Part shown: piece by piece, positions 50,831 through 60,601 of the stretch
Layout: every line of letters begins with the position of its first letter
How positions within the stretch are numbered: position 1 is the first letter of the stretch
Assembly (NCBI RefSeq): GCF_009930815.1
Contig: NZ_CP022222.1
Span: forward strand, 6,056,501 to 6,120,500
Direction: 5' to 3'
Source of the DNA: Bradyrhizobium sp. CCBAU 051011
GTDB lineage: Bacteria; Pseudomonadota; Alphaproteobacteria; Rhizobiales; Xanthobacteraceae
DNA length: 64,000 nt
Position numbers and translations under genes: made by a program
The notes under the pieces: generated by a model
The model's database searches: none
The model's input: only the letters and a program-made list of their open reading frames with translations
Told to the model about the DNA's origin: nothing

Positions 50831-51157
50831 TCAGCGCAGGCCCTGACGATCAACGAGGATCCGGTGGATCTGGATGAACTCCGGCAGCTCGATCAGGAAT
50901 TCTGCGTCGCGCGCGAGATGATGAACCTTGGTCGGCTCGCCCTTGGTGAAAGCCGTCATCGACTTAAGGTCCGGCCAATAGGAGATGGTCGTGAACCAGC
51001 TCTCGTGCTCGCGATCCTCCCGGAATAGCTGAACGCCGAGCGCGGTCTTCTCCAGCGGCGGGATTCCGTCCGTCTTGATATAGGCTTCATAGCTGTCCGC
51101 GACGTCGGGCCGCGTCCGGCCCCGCCAGATGCGCGCAATGGTCGGCTGGGTTGGCAT
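50831..51157 (-). CDS. Antibiotic-biosynthesis-monooxygenase-like (ABM) small protein
   Basis: From ATG 51157 (after GGAAGGAAC) the product has 108 residues: IARIWRGRTRPDVADSYEAYI, GVQLFREDREHESWFTTISYWPDL and a helical end. This is the dimeric alpha/beta barrel pattern of ABM-like and related stress-response proteins. No cofactor motif is present. It converges with the RidA gene, ends 11 bases from its stop, and may work on reactive metabolites, which is inference only. Confidence 0.78.
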   Translation of the reverse strand: MPTQPTIARIWRGRTRPDVADSYEAYIKTDGIPPLEKTALGVQLFREDREHESWFTTISYWPDLKSMTAFTKGEPTKVHHLARDAEFLIELPEFIQIHRILVDRQGLR

Positions 51158-51262
51158 CGGCAGTTCCTTCCAATATGTCGGCAGTGATGAGGGGCAGTTT
51201 TCCCGGCGCGACAACGGTGGGGCTGGCGCTCTGTTCCCGCTCAATCGCGAAGTCACACAGAT

Positions 51263-51346
51263 CGTAGGATGGGTAGAGCGAAGCGAAACCCATCACCTAT
51301 GGGCGCACGCGATTGATGGGTATCGCTTCGCTCCACCCATCCTACG
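51263..51346. repeat. REP-type repeat (CGTAGGATGGGT family)
   Basis: Arms CGTAGGATGGGTAGAGCGAA and its complement near 51325-51346 enclose CCCATCA/TGATGGG. This palindrome is common in Bradyrhizobium intergenic DNA. Confidence 0.8.
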
Positions 51347-51364
51347 CAGTTGAGCATGCGGCCG

Positions 51365-52269
51365 CTATTCCACCGCCTCAATCCATTCCGCGGCGCCGCG
51401 CCACAGCGTGGCGCGATGCTCGGGCTTGAAAAAACCGAGATGCCCGATCTTCTCAGTGCGGGCATCCGCAGGCCTCACGGTGATGATCTCGGGCTTGATC
51501 GACGTAAACCCCGCGCACAGCAATTCGACCGCGGGCCGCGTCGCCCAGGGATCGTCGGCCATGCAGAGCGCGCGCAAGGCACCTCTGTAGTTCGGAAAAT
51601 TCTGCAAGGCGTTAAGCCTGGCATCGTCGAACAGATAGCGCGGGCTCATCACCCAGCCGACCCATTGCAGGAAGGCATCCTTCGGCAGGTCCATGCCAAG
51701 GCCGGCCTTGCCCGGCATGTAGCCGAGCGCGCGGGTGAGGGGACTGCCGACAAAATTCAGCATGGCGTAGACGCGGTAGCGCTCAGGCGAGGCCATCAGT
51801 TTCCAGTAGCCGGCCTGGGCGGCGACGAACAGCGCGCGCGAAATCTGCGAATTGTTCGGCAATAGACCGAGGGCCTGGCCGCCGAACGAATGTCCGACAT
51901 AGGCGAAGGGCAGCGCCTTGTAACGCTCGCGCATCCAGGCGACTGCCGCGGTGATGTCCTGCGCCGCCCAGTCCGACATCGAGGCCTTGAAGCCGACCAG
52001 CGATTTCGGCCTGACGGTGCCGGTCGTCGCCTTCTGCCTGGAATGCCGGTGCCGCGGTAGTCGTAGGTCAGAACCGCGCAGCCGCGGTTGGCGAGGTAGC
52101 TGGCAAAGCCGCGGTAGAGTTTTCGGGGGACCGCGGTCGCCGAATTGATCAGGACGGCCTGGCGCTTGGCCCCGCGGGGCAGAAACAGCGTCGCGGCCAA
52201 GGGGTATCCGTCCGTCGCGGGCACCGTGATGTCGTCGCTAAAAACGTCGTCCAGCCCCGGCTCGGCCAC
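51365..52269 (-). pseudogene. Alpha/beta hydrolase with a one-base frameshift
   Basis: The N-terminal frame (ATG 52269) reads ATDGYPLAATLFLPRGAKRQ, VLINSATAVPRKLYRGFA and VLTYDYRGTG, then loses meaning. The other frame picks up at about 52043 with RPKSLVGFKASMSDWAAQDI and runs through AYVGHSFGGQALGLLP (nucleophile Ser) and a C-terminal HLGFFKPEH. One missing base near 52043-52045 would restore the family. Intact, it would be an about 300-residue predicted serine hydrolase. Real decay or sequence error. Confidence 0.8.
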
Positions 52270-52442
52270 TGCTTCTTCTCCTCAGCTTTCGCGAGCGGCC
52301 CCAGCAAATGCGAATTCGGCTTTTACCGCAAGGGCTTGATGGGGATACCTGAAATCTAACTGGCGGTCGGTCACAGGCCTGTGTATAAACCGGCCCTTCA
52401 CAATCGCCATTAAGTTGCGGTTTTTGCTCAGGAGTTAAGGTC

Positions 52443-53831
52443 ATGTCCGAGCGGTGGACGCCCGATAGCTGGCGCACCAGGCCGGTGCTGCAGGTCCCGG
52501 AATATCCCGATGCCAAGGCATTGGCCGATGTCGAGGCGCAGCTCGCCACGTTTCCCCCGCTGGTGTTCGCCGGCGAAGCCCGCAGCCTGAAGAAGGCGCT
52601 GGCGCGCGTCGCCGCCGGCGAAGCTTTCCTGCTGCAGGGCGGCGATTGCGCCGAGAGCTTTGCCGAGCATGGCGCCAACAACATCCGAGACTTCTTCCGC
52701 GTGCTGCTGCAGATGGCTGTCGTCCTGACCTATGCCGGCGCGCTGCCGGTGGTGAAGGTCGGCCGCATCGCCGGGCAGTTCGCCAAACCGCGCTCGTCGA
52801 ATACCGAGAAGGTTGGCGGCGTCGAGCTGCCGAGCTACCGCGGCGACATCATCAACGACATCGCCTTCACTCCGGAAGCGCGCATCCCGGATCCGCAGCG
52901 CCAGTTGATGGCCTACCGGCAGTCGGCTGCGACGCTTAACCTGTTGCGCGCGTTTGCCACCGGCGGCTTTGCCAATCTCGGCAGCGTCCATCAGTGGATG
53001 CTTGGCTTCCTCAAGGATTCCCCGCAGTCGCGGCGCTACAAGGAGCTGGCGGACCGCATTTCGGACGCGCTGAACTTCATGCGCGCTTGCGGGCTTGATC
53101 TGGAAAGCCATCCCGAACTGCGCGCCACCGATTTCTACACCAGCCATGAGGCGCTGCTGCTCGGCTACGAGCAGGCGATGACGCGGGTCGATTCCACCAC
53201 CGGCGACTGGTACGCCACCTCCGGCCACATGATCTGGATCGGCGACCGCACCCGCCAACTCGATCACGGCCACGTCGAATATTTCCGCGGCATCAAGAAC
53301 CCGATCGGCCTGAAATGCGGCCCCTCGCTGAAGCCGGACGAGCTGTTGAAGCTGATCGACATCCTCAATCCGGACAACGAGCCCGGACGGCTGACGCTGA
53401 TCAACCGCTTCGGCTCGGACAAGGTCGGCGATCATCTCGCGCCGCTGATCCGTGCCGTGCAGCGGGAAGGGCGGGTCGTGGTCTGGTCGTGCGACCCCAT
53501 GCACGGCAACACCATCACCTCGACCTCGGGCTACAAGACCCGGCCGTTCGATCGCGTGCTGTCGGAGGTGAAGTCGTTCTTCGCCATTCACGCGGCGGAG
53601 GGGACGCATGCCGGCGGCGTGCACCTGGAAATGACCGGGCAAGACGTCACCGAATGCATCGGCGGCGCCCGCGCCATCACCGACGAGGACCTCAACGACC
53701 GCTATCACACGGTCTGCGATCCCCGCCTCAACGCCGAACAATCGATCGACATGGCCTTCCTGATCGCCGAACTGCTCAAGCAGGAACGCGCCGGTAAGGA
53801 CAAGCCGATGCCGGCCGCAGCGGGACTTTGA
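52443..53831 (+). CDS. aroG: Class II 3-deoxy-7-phosphoheptulonate synthase (DAHP synthase)
   Basis: The 462-residue enzyme starts at ATG 52443 after CAGGAG. It condenses phosphoenolpyruvate and erythrose-4-phosphate at the start of the shikimate pathway. Class II marks: [64 protein letters not shown] in outline, and ARAITDEDL. This plant-like class is usual in alphaproteobacteria. Whether the local name is aroG or aroF is not settled. The dgkA gene follows two bases later. Confidence 0.93.
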   Translation: MSERWTPDSWRTRPVLQVPEYPDAKALADVEAQLATFPPLVFAGEARSLKKALARVAAGEAFLLQGGDCAESFAEHGANNIRDFFRVLLQMAVVLTYAGALPVVKVGRIAGQFAKPRSSNTEKVGGVELPSYRGDIINDIAFTPEARIPDPQRQLMAYRQSAATLNLLRAFATGGFANLGSVHQWMLGFLKDSPQSRRYKELADRISDALNFMRACGLDLESHPELRATDFYTSHEALLLGYEQAMTRVDSTTGDWYATSGHMIWIGDRTRQLDHGHVEYFRGIKNPIGLKCGPSLKPDELLKLIDILNPDNEPGRLTLINRFGSDKVGDHLAPLIRAVQREGRVVVWSCDPMHGNTITSTSGYKTRPFDRVLSEVKSFFAIHAAEGTHAGGVHLEMTGQDVTECIGGARAITDEDLNDRYHTVCDPRLNAEQSIDMAFLIAELLKQERAGKDKPMPAAAGL

Positions 53832-53832
53832 C

Positions 53833-54186
53833 TTGCTGCGACTTTGGCGAGCCACCATCAACACGCGTAACGGTCTCGCTTTTGCGATCCGATCGGAGCA
53901 GGCCGTCCGCGAGGAACTGCTTGCGCTGGCGCTTTCGGTGCCGCTGGCCTGGCTGGTCGGCGCGACTGTCATGCGCCGCGTGGAACTAGTCGCGGCCGTC
54001 GCCTTTGTGCTTGTGGTCGAGATCCTCAATACCGCGATCGAGAAGCTGGCCGACCGCCTCACTACCGACCACGATCCGCAGATCGGGCGGGTCAAGGATA
54101 TGGGGTCGGCGGCAGTCGGCGTGGCGCTTCTGATGGTCGGGGCGTTCTGGCTCTTTGCCATCGCCGAACGCATAGGCGCGTTCTAG
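53833..54186 (+). CDS. dgkA: Diacylglycerol kinase
   Basis: The 117-residue protein begins at TTG 53833 immediately after the DAHP synthase stop. It has an N-terminal amphipathic stretch, three membrane segments, the FAIRSEQAVREE acidic motif, VVEILNTAIEKLADRL and KDMGSAAV, the standard DgkA signatures. It phosphorylates diacylglycerol released when membrane lipids donate headgroups. Inner membrane; translationally coupled to aroG. Confidence 0.93.
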   Translation: MLRLWRATINTRNGLAFAIRSEQAVREELLALALSVPLAWLVGATVMRRVELVAAVAFVLVVEILNTAIEKLADRLTTDHDPQIGRVKDMGSAAVGVALLMVGAFWLFAIAERIGAF

Positions 54187-54281
54187 ATATGCGGTACTGA
54201 TCTGGATCAGAACCGCATATCTAAGCTTTTGTTTTGACGCGTTTTCTTCATGCGAACCGGTGTCCGCTTCGCTCGAAAACG
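54184..54281. terminator. Long hairpin plus repeat; terminates dgkA
   Basis: TAGATATGCGGT/ACCGCATATCTA (54184-54223) with an inner CTGATC/GATCAG stem is followed by TTTTGTTTT. Directly after it, GCGTTTTC/GAAAACGC (54239-54281) is a second inverted repeat of a family common in Bradyrhizobium. Confidence 0.8.
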
Positions 54282-54331
54282 CCATCAAGGCAGCAATTGC
54301 AGTTTGCTCTTGTGCAAGGCACCATCGCCCC

Positions 54332-56080
54332 ATGACCGACACTTTTACGATCACGCTGGCGCAGTTGAATCCGACGGTCGGCGATATCCCGGGCAACACG
54401 GCCAAGGCGCGCGCCGCGCGCGACAAGGCCAAAGCCGATGGCGCCGATCTCATGGTACTGCCCGAACTGTTCATCTGCGGCTATCCGCCGGAAGACCTGG
54501 TGCTGAAGCCGGCGCTCCAGGCCGCCTGCCGCGCCGCGGTCGAGGAGTTGGCGCGCGAGACGGCGGGCGGCGGGCCGGCGGTGCTGATCGGCACGCCCTG
54601 GGTCGAGGATGACAAGCTCTATAATGCCTGCGCACTGCTCGATCAGGGCCGCATCGCCGCGCTTCGCTTCAAGGCCAATTTGCCGAACTATGGCGTGTTC
54701 GACGAGAAGCGACTGTTCGCGCGCGGTCCCGCTGCCGGGCCGGTGACCGTCCGCGGCATCCGCGTCGGCGTCCCGATCTGCGAGGACATCTGGCTCGAAG
54801 AGTCCGAGGAATACGAAAACGTCGTCGAATGCCTTGCCGAGACCGGCGCGGAAATTCTGGTGGTGCCGAACGGCTCGCCCTATGCGCGCGACAAGAACGA
54901 CCTCCGGCTGTCGATCGCGGTCGCCCGCGTCACCGAGAGCGGGCTGCCGCTGGTCTATCTCAACCAGATCGGCGGGCAGGACGAACTGGTGTTCGACGGC
55001 GCCTCATTCGCACTCAACGCCGATCTCTCGGTCGCAGCGCAACTGCCGGCGTTCGAGGAGAGCATCGTCACGCTGCGCTGGACCAAGGGAGCCGATGGCT
55101 GGCGCTGCTCGGGGCCGGTGGTGCCGCTGGTCGAGGGCGACAAGGGCGATTACGCGGCCTGCGTGCTCGGCCTGCGCGATTACGTCCGCAAGAACGGCTT
55201 TCCCGGCGTGCTGCTCGGCGTCTCCGGCGGCATCGATTCCGCGCTGTGCGCGGCGATCGCAGTCGATGCGCTCGGCGCCGATCAGGTTCGCGGCGTGATG
55301 CTGCCGTTCCGTTTCACCGCGCAGGTGTCGCTGGATGATGCGGCCAAACTGACGAAGGCACTCGGCATCCGTTACGAGGTGCTGCCGATTGCCGATGCCG
55401 TCAACGGATTTGAAAAGATCCTGTCGGGCCCCTTCGCCGGCCTGCCGCGCGACATCACCGAAGAGAACCTGCAGGCACGTACCCGCGGCACGCTCTTGAT
55501 GGCGATTTCCAACAAGACCGGCGCCATGGTGGTTACGACCGGCAACAAGTCGGAAATGTCGGTCGGCTACGCCACCATCTATGGCGACATGAACGGCGGC
55601 TTCAATCCGATCAAGGACATCTACAAGACCGAAGTGTTCCGCCTCTCCAGCCTGCGCAACGAGTGGAAGCCGGACGGCGCGCTCGGGCCGTCAGGCGAGG
55701 TCATCCCGGTCAACATCATCACGCGGCCGCCGACGGCTGAACTGCGCGAGAACCAGACCGACCAGGATTCGCTGCCGCCCTACGAGATGCTGGACGGCAT
55801 TCTGGAGCGGCTGGTCGAGCGCGAGGAGCCGCTGGCCACGATCATCGCCGCCGGTTTCCCGGCTGATGTGGTGACGCGGATCGATCGCCTCCTCAATGTC
55901 GCCGAATACAAGCGCCGTCAGGCGGCGCCGGGCGTCAAGGTGACCGAAAAGAACTTTGGCCGCGACCGCCGCTATCCCATCACCAACCGCTTCCGCGACA
56001 ACGGCAAGGAACTGCCGGCCCCCGACGACAAGCTTGTCGCGCGCGCTGGCCGCGCGTCGGCCGATGTGTTTGACGGATAG
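54332..56080 (+). CDS. nadE: Glutamine-dependent NAD+ synthetase
   Basis: ATG 54332 (MTDTFTITLAQLNP) is chosen; the frame back to 54260 runs into the repeat. The 582-residue enzyme joins an N-terminal nitrilase-type glutaminase (Glu45 in LPELFICGYPPED, Lys about 114 in FKANLPNYG, Cys about 150 in GVPICEDIW) to a C-terminal ATP pyrophosphatase (LLGVSGGIDSALC near residue 295). It amidates deamido-NAD using glutamine, the last step of NAD synthesis, while nadK elsewhere in the window makes NADP. Confidence 0.95.
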   Translation: MTDTFTITLAQLNPTVGDIPGNTAKARAARDKAKADGADLMVLPELFICGYPPEDLVLKPALQAACRAAVEELARETAGGGPAVLIGTPWVEDDKLYNACALLDQGRIAALRFKANLPNYGVFDEKRLFARGPAAGPVTVRGIRVGVPICEDIWLEESEEYENVVECLAETGAEILVVPNGSPYARDKNDLRLSIAVARVTESGLPLVYLNQIGGQDELVFDGASFALNADLSVAAQLPAFEESIVTLRWTKGADGWRCSGPVVPLVEGDKGDYAACVLGLRDYVRKNGFPGVLLGVSGGIDSALCAAIAVDALGADQVRGVMLPFRFTAQVSLDDAAKLTKALGIRYEVLPIADAVNGFEKILSGPFAGLPRDITEENLQARTRGTLLMAISNKTGAMVVTTGNKSEMSVGYATIYGDMNGGFNPIKDIYKTEVFRLSSLRNEWKPDGALGPSGEVIPVNIITRPPTAELRENQTDQDSLPPYEMLDGILERLVEREEPLATIIAAGFPADVVTRIDRLLNVAEYKRRQAAPGVKVTEKNFGRDRRYPITNRFRDNGKELPAPDDKLVARAGRASADVFDG

Positions 56081-56384
56081 GCTCTAGCCCAGCGAATTGA
56101 TGATTTCCCGATGGCTGGGTCACGAGCAGCCATTGCGGGTCGGCTCGCTAAACGTCGGCTTTGGCCACAAGGCGGCATTCAGACGGCCTAACCAGGTTCG
56201 CTTTTCCCCTGGAGGCAGACATCACGGTTGCCACAGCCCGCGTCCTCCAAGAGTCGAAGCAGACCTCTGGCCGGCCGAGATCCATCTCAACGCAGGACGT
56301 TCGGAAGTCTGCCGCGTCATGCCCGCTAAATATCAAACCGGTACACTTGGGGCGATTGATCTTGGGCTCTTGACGAGCGACAAT
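56081..56384. other. Intergenic region, possibly decayed repeat
   Basis: An open frame exists in phase with the next gene but has no ribosome site and no protein-like composition. Segments such as CGTCGGCTTTGGCCACAAGG look like dispersed Bradyrhizobium repeat sequence. No gene is called. Confidence 0.4.
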
Positions 56385-57551
56385 ATGGACATGGAGAAGC
56401 GCCATCCGATCTGGAAAGATCCCTCTTGGCTTCCCTATTGTTTGGCCATCCTGATATTTTTTTGTTCGCGGGTGGTGGTCGCACTCGGACTGGTATTCTC
56501 TCAAAAATATCTGCCCTCCGGGCCCGATGTCTGGTCTGCGGGACCGATCTGGTACCACCAATTGCTGCAATGGGACTCGGAATGGTATTTCAAGATCGTC
56601 ACAGATGGCTATCAGTATAACGGCGATCCGACTGTTCAACAGAACATCGTGTTCTACCCGCTGTATCCGATGCTCGCACGGGGCCTGGCGACGATTAGCG
56701 GTCTCACGCCTGCGGATGCATTGCTGTTGGTATCGAACGTAGCTGGATTGCTCGCGATCGTCTTGCTTTTCAAGCTGGTTCGCGAGGAATTTGGTGATCA
56801 ACTGGCTCTCGCCACAATCGCGCTGCTCAGCTTTTTTCCCGCTTCGGTCTTGCTATCGGCCGGATATACCGAGCCCTTGGCACTGCTGCTAATCGTCTCG
56901 TTTTTTCTTGCTTTGAAACGAAAATACTACTTGTCGGCAGCACTGCTTGCAGGCTTGGCAGTTTCTACCCGATCGACGGGCGTTGTTCTATTGCCTGTCC
57001 TTCTTTGGGAGATGTGGACCAATCGCGATCAGACGAAGTTCCTTCTTACCCTCGTGCCATGCGTCCTTCTTGCGACGTCGGGCATCTGGCTATTCATGAT
57101 TTACCTCTGGAGCGCTTTCGGAACTCCGTTTGCTTTTGTGGATGGGCAGGTGGCGTTCCATCAAGGAACGACGCTAGCGACAAGATTGATTGCGGCACTA
57201 AAGCTTGAGCCGTTCACACGGATGATGCTCAATGATTGGAATCCATGGGGACAAGCTAGCTGGTTTACATTATTGTTCATCATCCTGATTGTTTTGGGCT
57301 GGTCTCGACTGCGCGCAAGCTGGACACTGTTCGCCATGGCTGTCTTGTTGCTACCATATCTAACACTCAGCGGTGGGCCAGCAGGCTTCGTCTCTATGAG
57401 TCGATTTAATCTCGTTTCATTTCCCCTGTTTGTTACGTTGGCTGGTTTAGGATTGCGAGCGAAGTGGCTTATGGCAGGAGTGATAGGACTCTTCGGCGCG
57501 TCCTTGTTCATGAACACCGCCTTGTTTGCTCGTAGAATTTGGATTGGTTGA
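56385..57551 (+). CDS. PIG-V-like membrane mannosyltransferase
   Basis: From ATG 56385 the product has 388 residues with about nine membrane segments. The first luminal loop has LLQWDSEWYFKIVTDGYQYN, the W-D-x-x-W-Y pattern of GT-C glycosyltransferases (PIG-V/DUF2029-like). YPLYPML and GYTEPLALLL further fit the group. It would use a polyprenyl-linked sugar. GC is visibly lower than in its neighbours, suggesting transfer. No other polysaccharide gene is adjacent. Confidence 0.78.
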   Translation: MDMEKRHPIWKDPSWLPYCLAILIFFCSRVVVALGLVFSQKYLPSGPDVWSAGPIWYHQLLQWDSEWYFKIVTDGYQYNGDPTVQQNIVFYPLYPMLARGLATISGLTPADALLLVSNVAGLLAIVLLFKLVREEFGDQLALATIALLSFFPASVLLSAGYTEPLALLLIVSFFLALKRKYYLSAALLAGLAVSTRSTGVVLLPVLLWEMWTNRDQTKFLLTLVPCVLLATSGIWLFMIYLWSAFGTPFAFVDGQVAFHQGTTLATRLIAALKLEPFTRMMLNDWNPWGQASWFTLLFIILIVLGWSRLRASWTLFAMAVLLLPYLTLSGGPAGFVSMSRFNLVSFPLFVTLAGLGLRAKWLMAGVIGLFGASLFMNTALFARRIWIG

Positions 57552-57621
57552 GCGCTACAAATACTCGCGATGACATGCTTGAGCAGCGACCCAGTTCGCC
57601 CCCCACCAAGAGGGCAGCATA

Positions 57622-60081
57622 TTGCAATCCGTATCCAAAATTCCCGGTCGCTATTATCTGGCAATCTTTGTGCTGGCGTTCGCGACGCTTTCCTACCAGA
57701 TCCTGATAACGCGCTTCTTCAGCGTTATGCTCCATTATCATTTTGCATTCGCGGCCATTTCACTTGCCATGCTGGGGCTCACCCGCGGAGCGATGCAGGT
57801 CTACGGCAAGCCCGCCCGTTATGCCGCCGAGCGGGTCGGAATCGAATTCGCGCGCCACGCGTCATGGTTCGCACTCAGCAGCGTTGGCGCAATGATCGTC
57901 TTCCTGTGCGTGCCGCTCGTCGTATCTGCGGAAAATGTGCCCTTCGCCCTGGCGCTGGCGACCATCGCCTTCGTGGCTCCGTTCACGGAAGGCGGGGTTT
58001 GCATCACGCTGTTGCTCACGCGCTTACCCTATCGCGGCGGGTGGCTCTATGCGGCCGATCTCCTGGGCGCCGCAGTTGGATGTCTCGGGGTGATCTTCAT
58101 ACTGCTGGTGATTGACCCCGTAAGCGCCACGTTATGGATCGGAGCCTCTGCTGCTGGCGTTGGCTGGATCGTCGTTCGCACCAGCGATGACGTCCGTAGT
58201 GTGCGTTTGAGCGGGGCTGTCGCGCTAACGCTGGCCGTCGCGGCCACCATGCACTCCGGCCTTGACCTGACCGGTCGAAGCCATCTCGGTGTGTTCTGGG
58301 CCAAGGGCGCTGAGCAGACCGGCACGCTGTTCGAACGCTGGAATACCTATTCGCGGGTAAGGGTGCGCGAATTGGCCGAGAAGGTCCCGATTGGCTGGGG
58401 TCTGGTCCGCACTCCTGATGCCCGGGTCGACCAACACCACCTCGACATCGATGCCGATGCAGGCACCGTCATCACCAGGTATGACGGCGACATCGGAAAG
58501 CTCGCCTACCTGAAAGATGATGTCATCAATGCGGCTTACCTCGTGCAGCCGGCGACCGACGTCGCTGTCGTTGGCGTCGGCGGCGGTCGTGACATCCTTT
58601 CCGGTCTTCTCTTCGGCGCCGACCGGATTCGCGCAATTGAGATCAACCCGGCAATTTTCGAAGTGCTCACCGAAAAATTCGCCGATTTCTCTGGCCATCT
58701 CGATCGCCAGCCCGGCGTATCCTTGGTCAATGCCGAAGCGCGAAGCTACATCAACCACTCGTCCGAGCGGTACGACCTGGTGCAGATTTCGCTCATCGAC
58801 ACCTGGGCGGCGACGGTGGCCGGTGGCCTGACGCTCACCGAAAATCGTCTCTATACCGTTGAGGCGTGGGATGATTTTTACCGGGCGCTCAAGCCTGGCG
58901 GGCTGTTGTCGGTATCACGCTGGTACGGTGCCGAGAAGCACCGTGGCGAGCTATACCGGCTGATTGCGATTGCCGCGAGCGCGCTGCAGCGCAGGGGAGT
59001 CTCGGCCGGTGAACTGCGGCATCACGTCGTCACGGTCAACGTCGGCAACATCGTGACGGTGATTACCCGGCCTGACGCATTCAGCGACGCACAATGGCAA
59101 GGCGCGCGCGAGAGGCTTCAGGCGCAGGGCTTCAAGATATTGTTGGGGCCGGACGTCACCTTCGATGCCGTCACCTCGACATTGCTGTCCGACAAGGCAG
59201 ACCAGGCTTTCTTCGATTCGCTGCCGGAAAACATCGCTGCTTCGACGGACGACAATCCGTTCTTCTTCTATACGTCGCGCTTCAGCGATTTCGTGAGCAT
59301 CCATAGTTGGGACATCATGAGCAACAATGTCGCGATAGGCGTCACCGGCTTGCTCATCATCGTAGGGCTCTGCGCTTGCGGATATTACATCGTGCTGCCC
59401 TTCTTCCGTCTTGTGAGGCGGATGCCAATGGCGACGCTGACGCCGCCCGTGGCCTATTTCAGCGCGATCGGGATGGGCTTCATGCTGATCGAGATATCGC
59501 AGATGCAGCGCCTGATGGTTTTTCTCGGACATCCCGTTTACGGGCTGAGCGTCGTGCTATTCACAATTCTTCTCTTTAGCGGGATTGGCAGCGCCACGGT
59601 CGGTGCGGATACCTCCTCCCGATCACGCGTCGCCGTCTTCAGGATTGCCGCCCTCCTCACCACGCTCGTGGTGGCGGGGCTGCTGACGCCGCTGGTCACC
59701 ACCTGGGCGCGGTCGCTGTCAACCGACATGCGTATTCTGGTGTCTGTCCTGCTGCTGGCTCCTCCTGCGTTCTGCATGGGGATGATGTTTCCGCTCGGCC
59801 TCGGTGTCTGGCGGCGTCATGATGAACTGCTGCCGTTCTTCTGGAGCACCAACGGAATTACGTCGATGTTCGCGTCGGTGCTGGGTGTGGCGTTATCGAT
59901 CCAGTTCGGCATCGCCAAGACCTATGCGTTGGGGGTGTGCTTTTATGCGGTTTGCGCCATCGTGATCATTGCAAGCCGCTGGGTGCAGTCGATCGACATG
60001 TCAGCCGAGAAGGGCGCCGTTGGCCCCGAGGCTGGTATCGCAGGAAAGGAAGGCGCCACGATTCGGCGGCCACATCGGTAA
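57622..60081 (+). CDS. Large membrane protein with spermidine synthase-like domain
   Basis: The 819-residue product starts at TTG 57622. It has about six N-terminal membrane segments, a soluble Rossmann domain at about 300-520 with VAVVGVGGGRDILSGL, RAIEINPAIFEVL and YDLVQISLIDTWAATVAG (spermidine synthase-like methyl/aminopropyl transferase fold), and six C-terminal membrane segments ending in a short basic tail. The family is annotated spermidine synthase-like but its reaction is unknown. It faces the oxidase operon tail-to-tail, with no terminator recognised. Confidence 0.82.
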   Translation: MQSVSKIPGRYYLAIFVLAFATLSYQILITRFFSVMLHYHFAFAAISLAMLGLTRGAMQVYGKPARYAAERVGIEFARHASWFALSSVGAMIVFLCVPLVVSAENVPFALALATIAFVAPFTEGGVCITLLLTRLPYRGGWLYAADLLGAAVGCLGVIFILLVIDPVSATLWIGASAAGVGWIVVRTSDDVRSVRLSGAVALTLAVAATMHSGLDLTGRSHLGVFWAKGAEQTGTLFERWNTYSRVRVRELAEKVPIGWGLVRTPDARVDQHHLDIDADAGTVITRYDGDIGKLAYLKDDVINAAYLVQPATDVAVVGVGGGRDILSGLLFGADRIRAIEINPAIFEVLTEKFADFSGHLDRQPGVSLVNAEARSYINHSSERYDLVQISLIDTWAATVAGGLTLTENRLYTVEAWDDFYRALKPGGLLSVSRWYGAEKHRGELYRLIAIAASALQRRGVSAGELRHHVVTVNVGNIVTVITRPDAFSDAQWQGARERLQAQGFKILLGPDVTFDAVTSTLLSDKADQAFFDSLPENIAASTDDNPFFFYTSRFSDFVSIHSWDIMSNNVAIGVTGLLIIVGLCACGYYIVLPFFRLVRRMPMATLTPPVAYFSAIGMGFMLIEISQMQRLMVFLGHPVYGLSVVLFTILLFSGIGSATVGADTSSRSRVAVFRIAALLTTLVVAGLLTPLVTTWARSLSTDMRILVSVLLLAPPAFCMGMMFPLGLGVWRRHDELLPFFWSTNGITSMFASVLGVALSIQFGIAKTYALGVCFYAVCAIVIIASRWVQSIDMSAEKGAVGPEAGIAGKEGATIRRPHR

Positions 60082-60196
60082 AGGGAAGTACAAGCGACGC
60101 AGGACGGCTACGGGAAAACGCTTTCAGCGTGCGCGTCCGCGCGCTTCCTGGCATGCGCCCAGTTGCAGGCTGAAGCACCTGCTTGCCACAAGACAA

Positions 60197-60592
60197 CTAC
60201 GTCGGCGACGCGAAGAACAGGACTCGTATGAGGTGCGTGTATTCGGATTCGAATACCATGATGGCTACGAACACCAGCACCAGCACCGGCGGCAGCAGGA
60301 TGGCATAGGCGAGCGCCAGCCGTTCCCAGGCCATGTGCATGAAGACGGCGACGATCAAGCCGGCCTTCAGCACCATGAACAGCAGGATCAGCGACCATCT
60401 GAGATAGCCCTGGAGGCCAAAGTAGTCGACGAGATAGGAGCACGCGCTGAGGACGAACAACCATCCCCAGACCACCAGATAGACCTTGATCGGGTGCTGC
60501 TGCCCCTCTACGTGCGGAGCTGCGACAGCGTCATGCACATGGGTATGCAGCGAAGGTCGCTGTGCTTCCAAGTCGATTGCCACATTTGTCAT
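60197..60592 (-). CDS. Cytochrome c oxidase subunit IV-like (COX4/CyoD-type)
   Basis: The 131-residue protein has an N-terminal His-containing soluble stretch and three membrane segments (VYLVVWGWLFVLSACSYLVDY, SLILLFMVLKAGLIVAVFMHM, LPPVLVLVFVAIMVFESEYTH). This is the prokaryotic subunit IV pattern. It lies nine bases after the upstream subunit III gene and closes the operon. Confidence 0.85.
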   Translation of the reverse strand: MTNVAIDLEAQRPSLHTHVHDAVAAPHVEGQQHPIKVYLVVWGWLFVLSACSYLVDYFGLQGYLRWSLILLFMVLKAGLIVAVFMHMAWERLALAYAILLPPVLVLVFVAIMVFESEYTHLIRVLFFASPT

Positions 60593-60601
60593 GTGCTGAC
60601 C

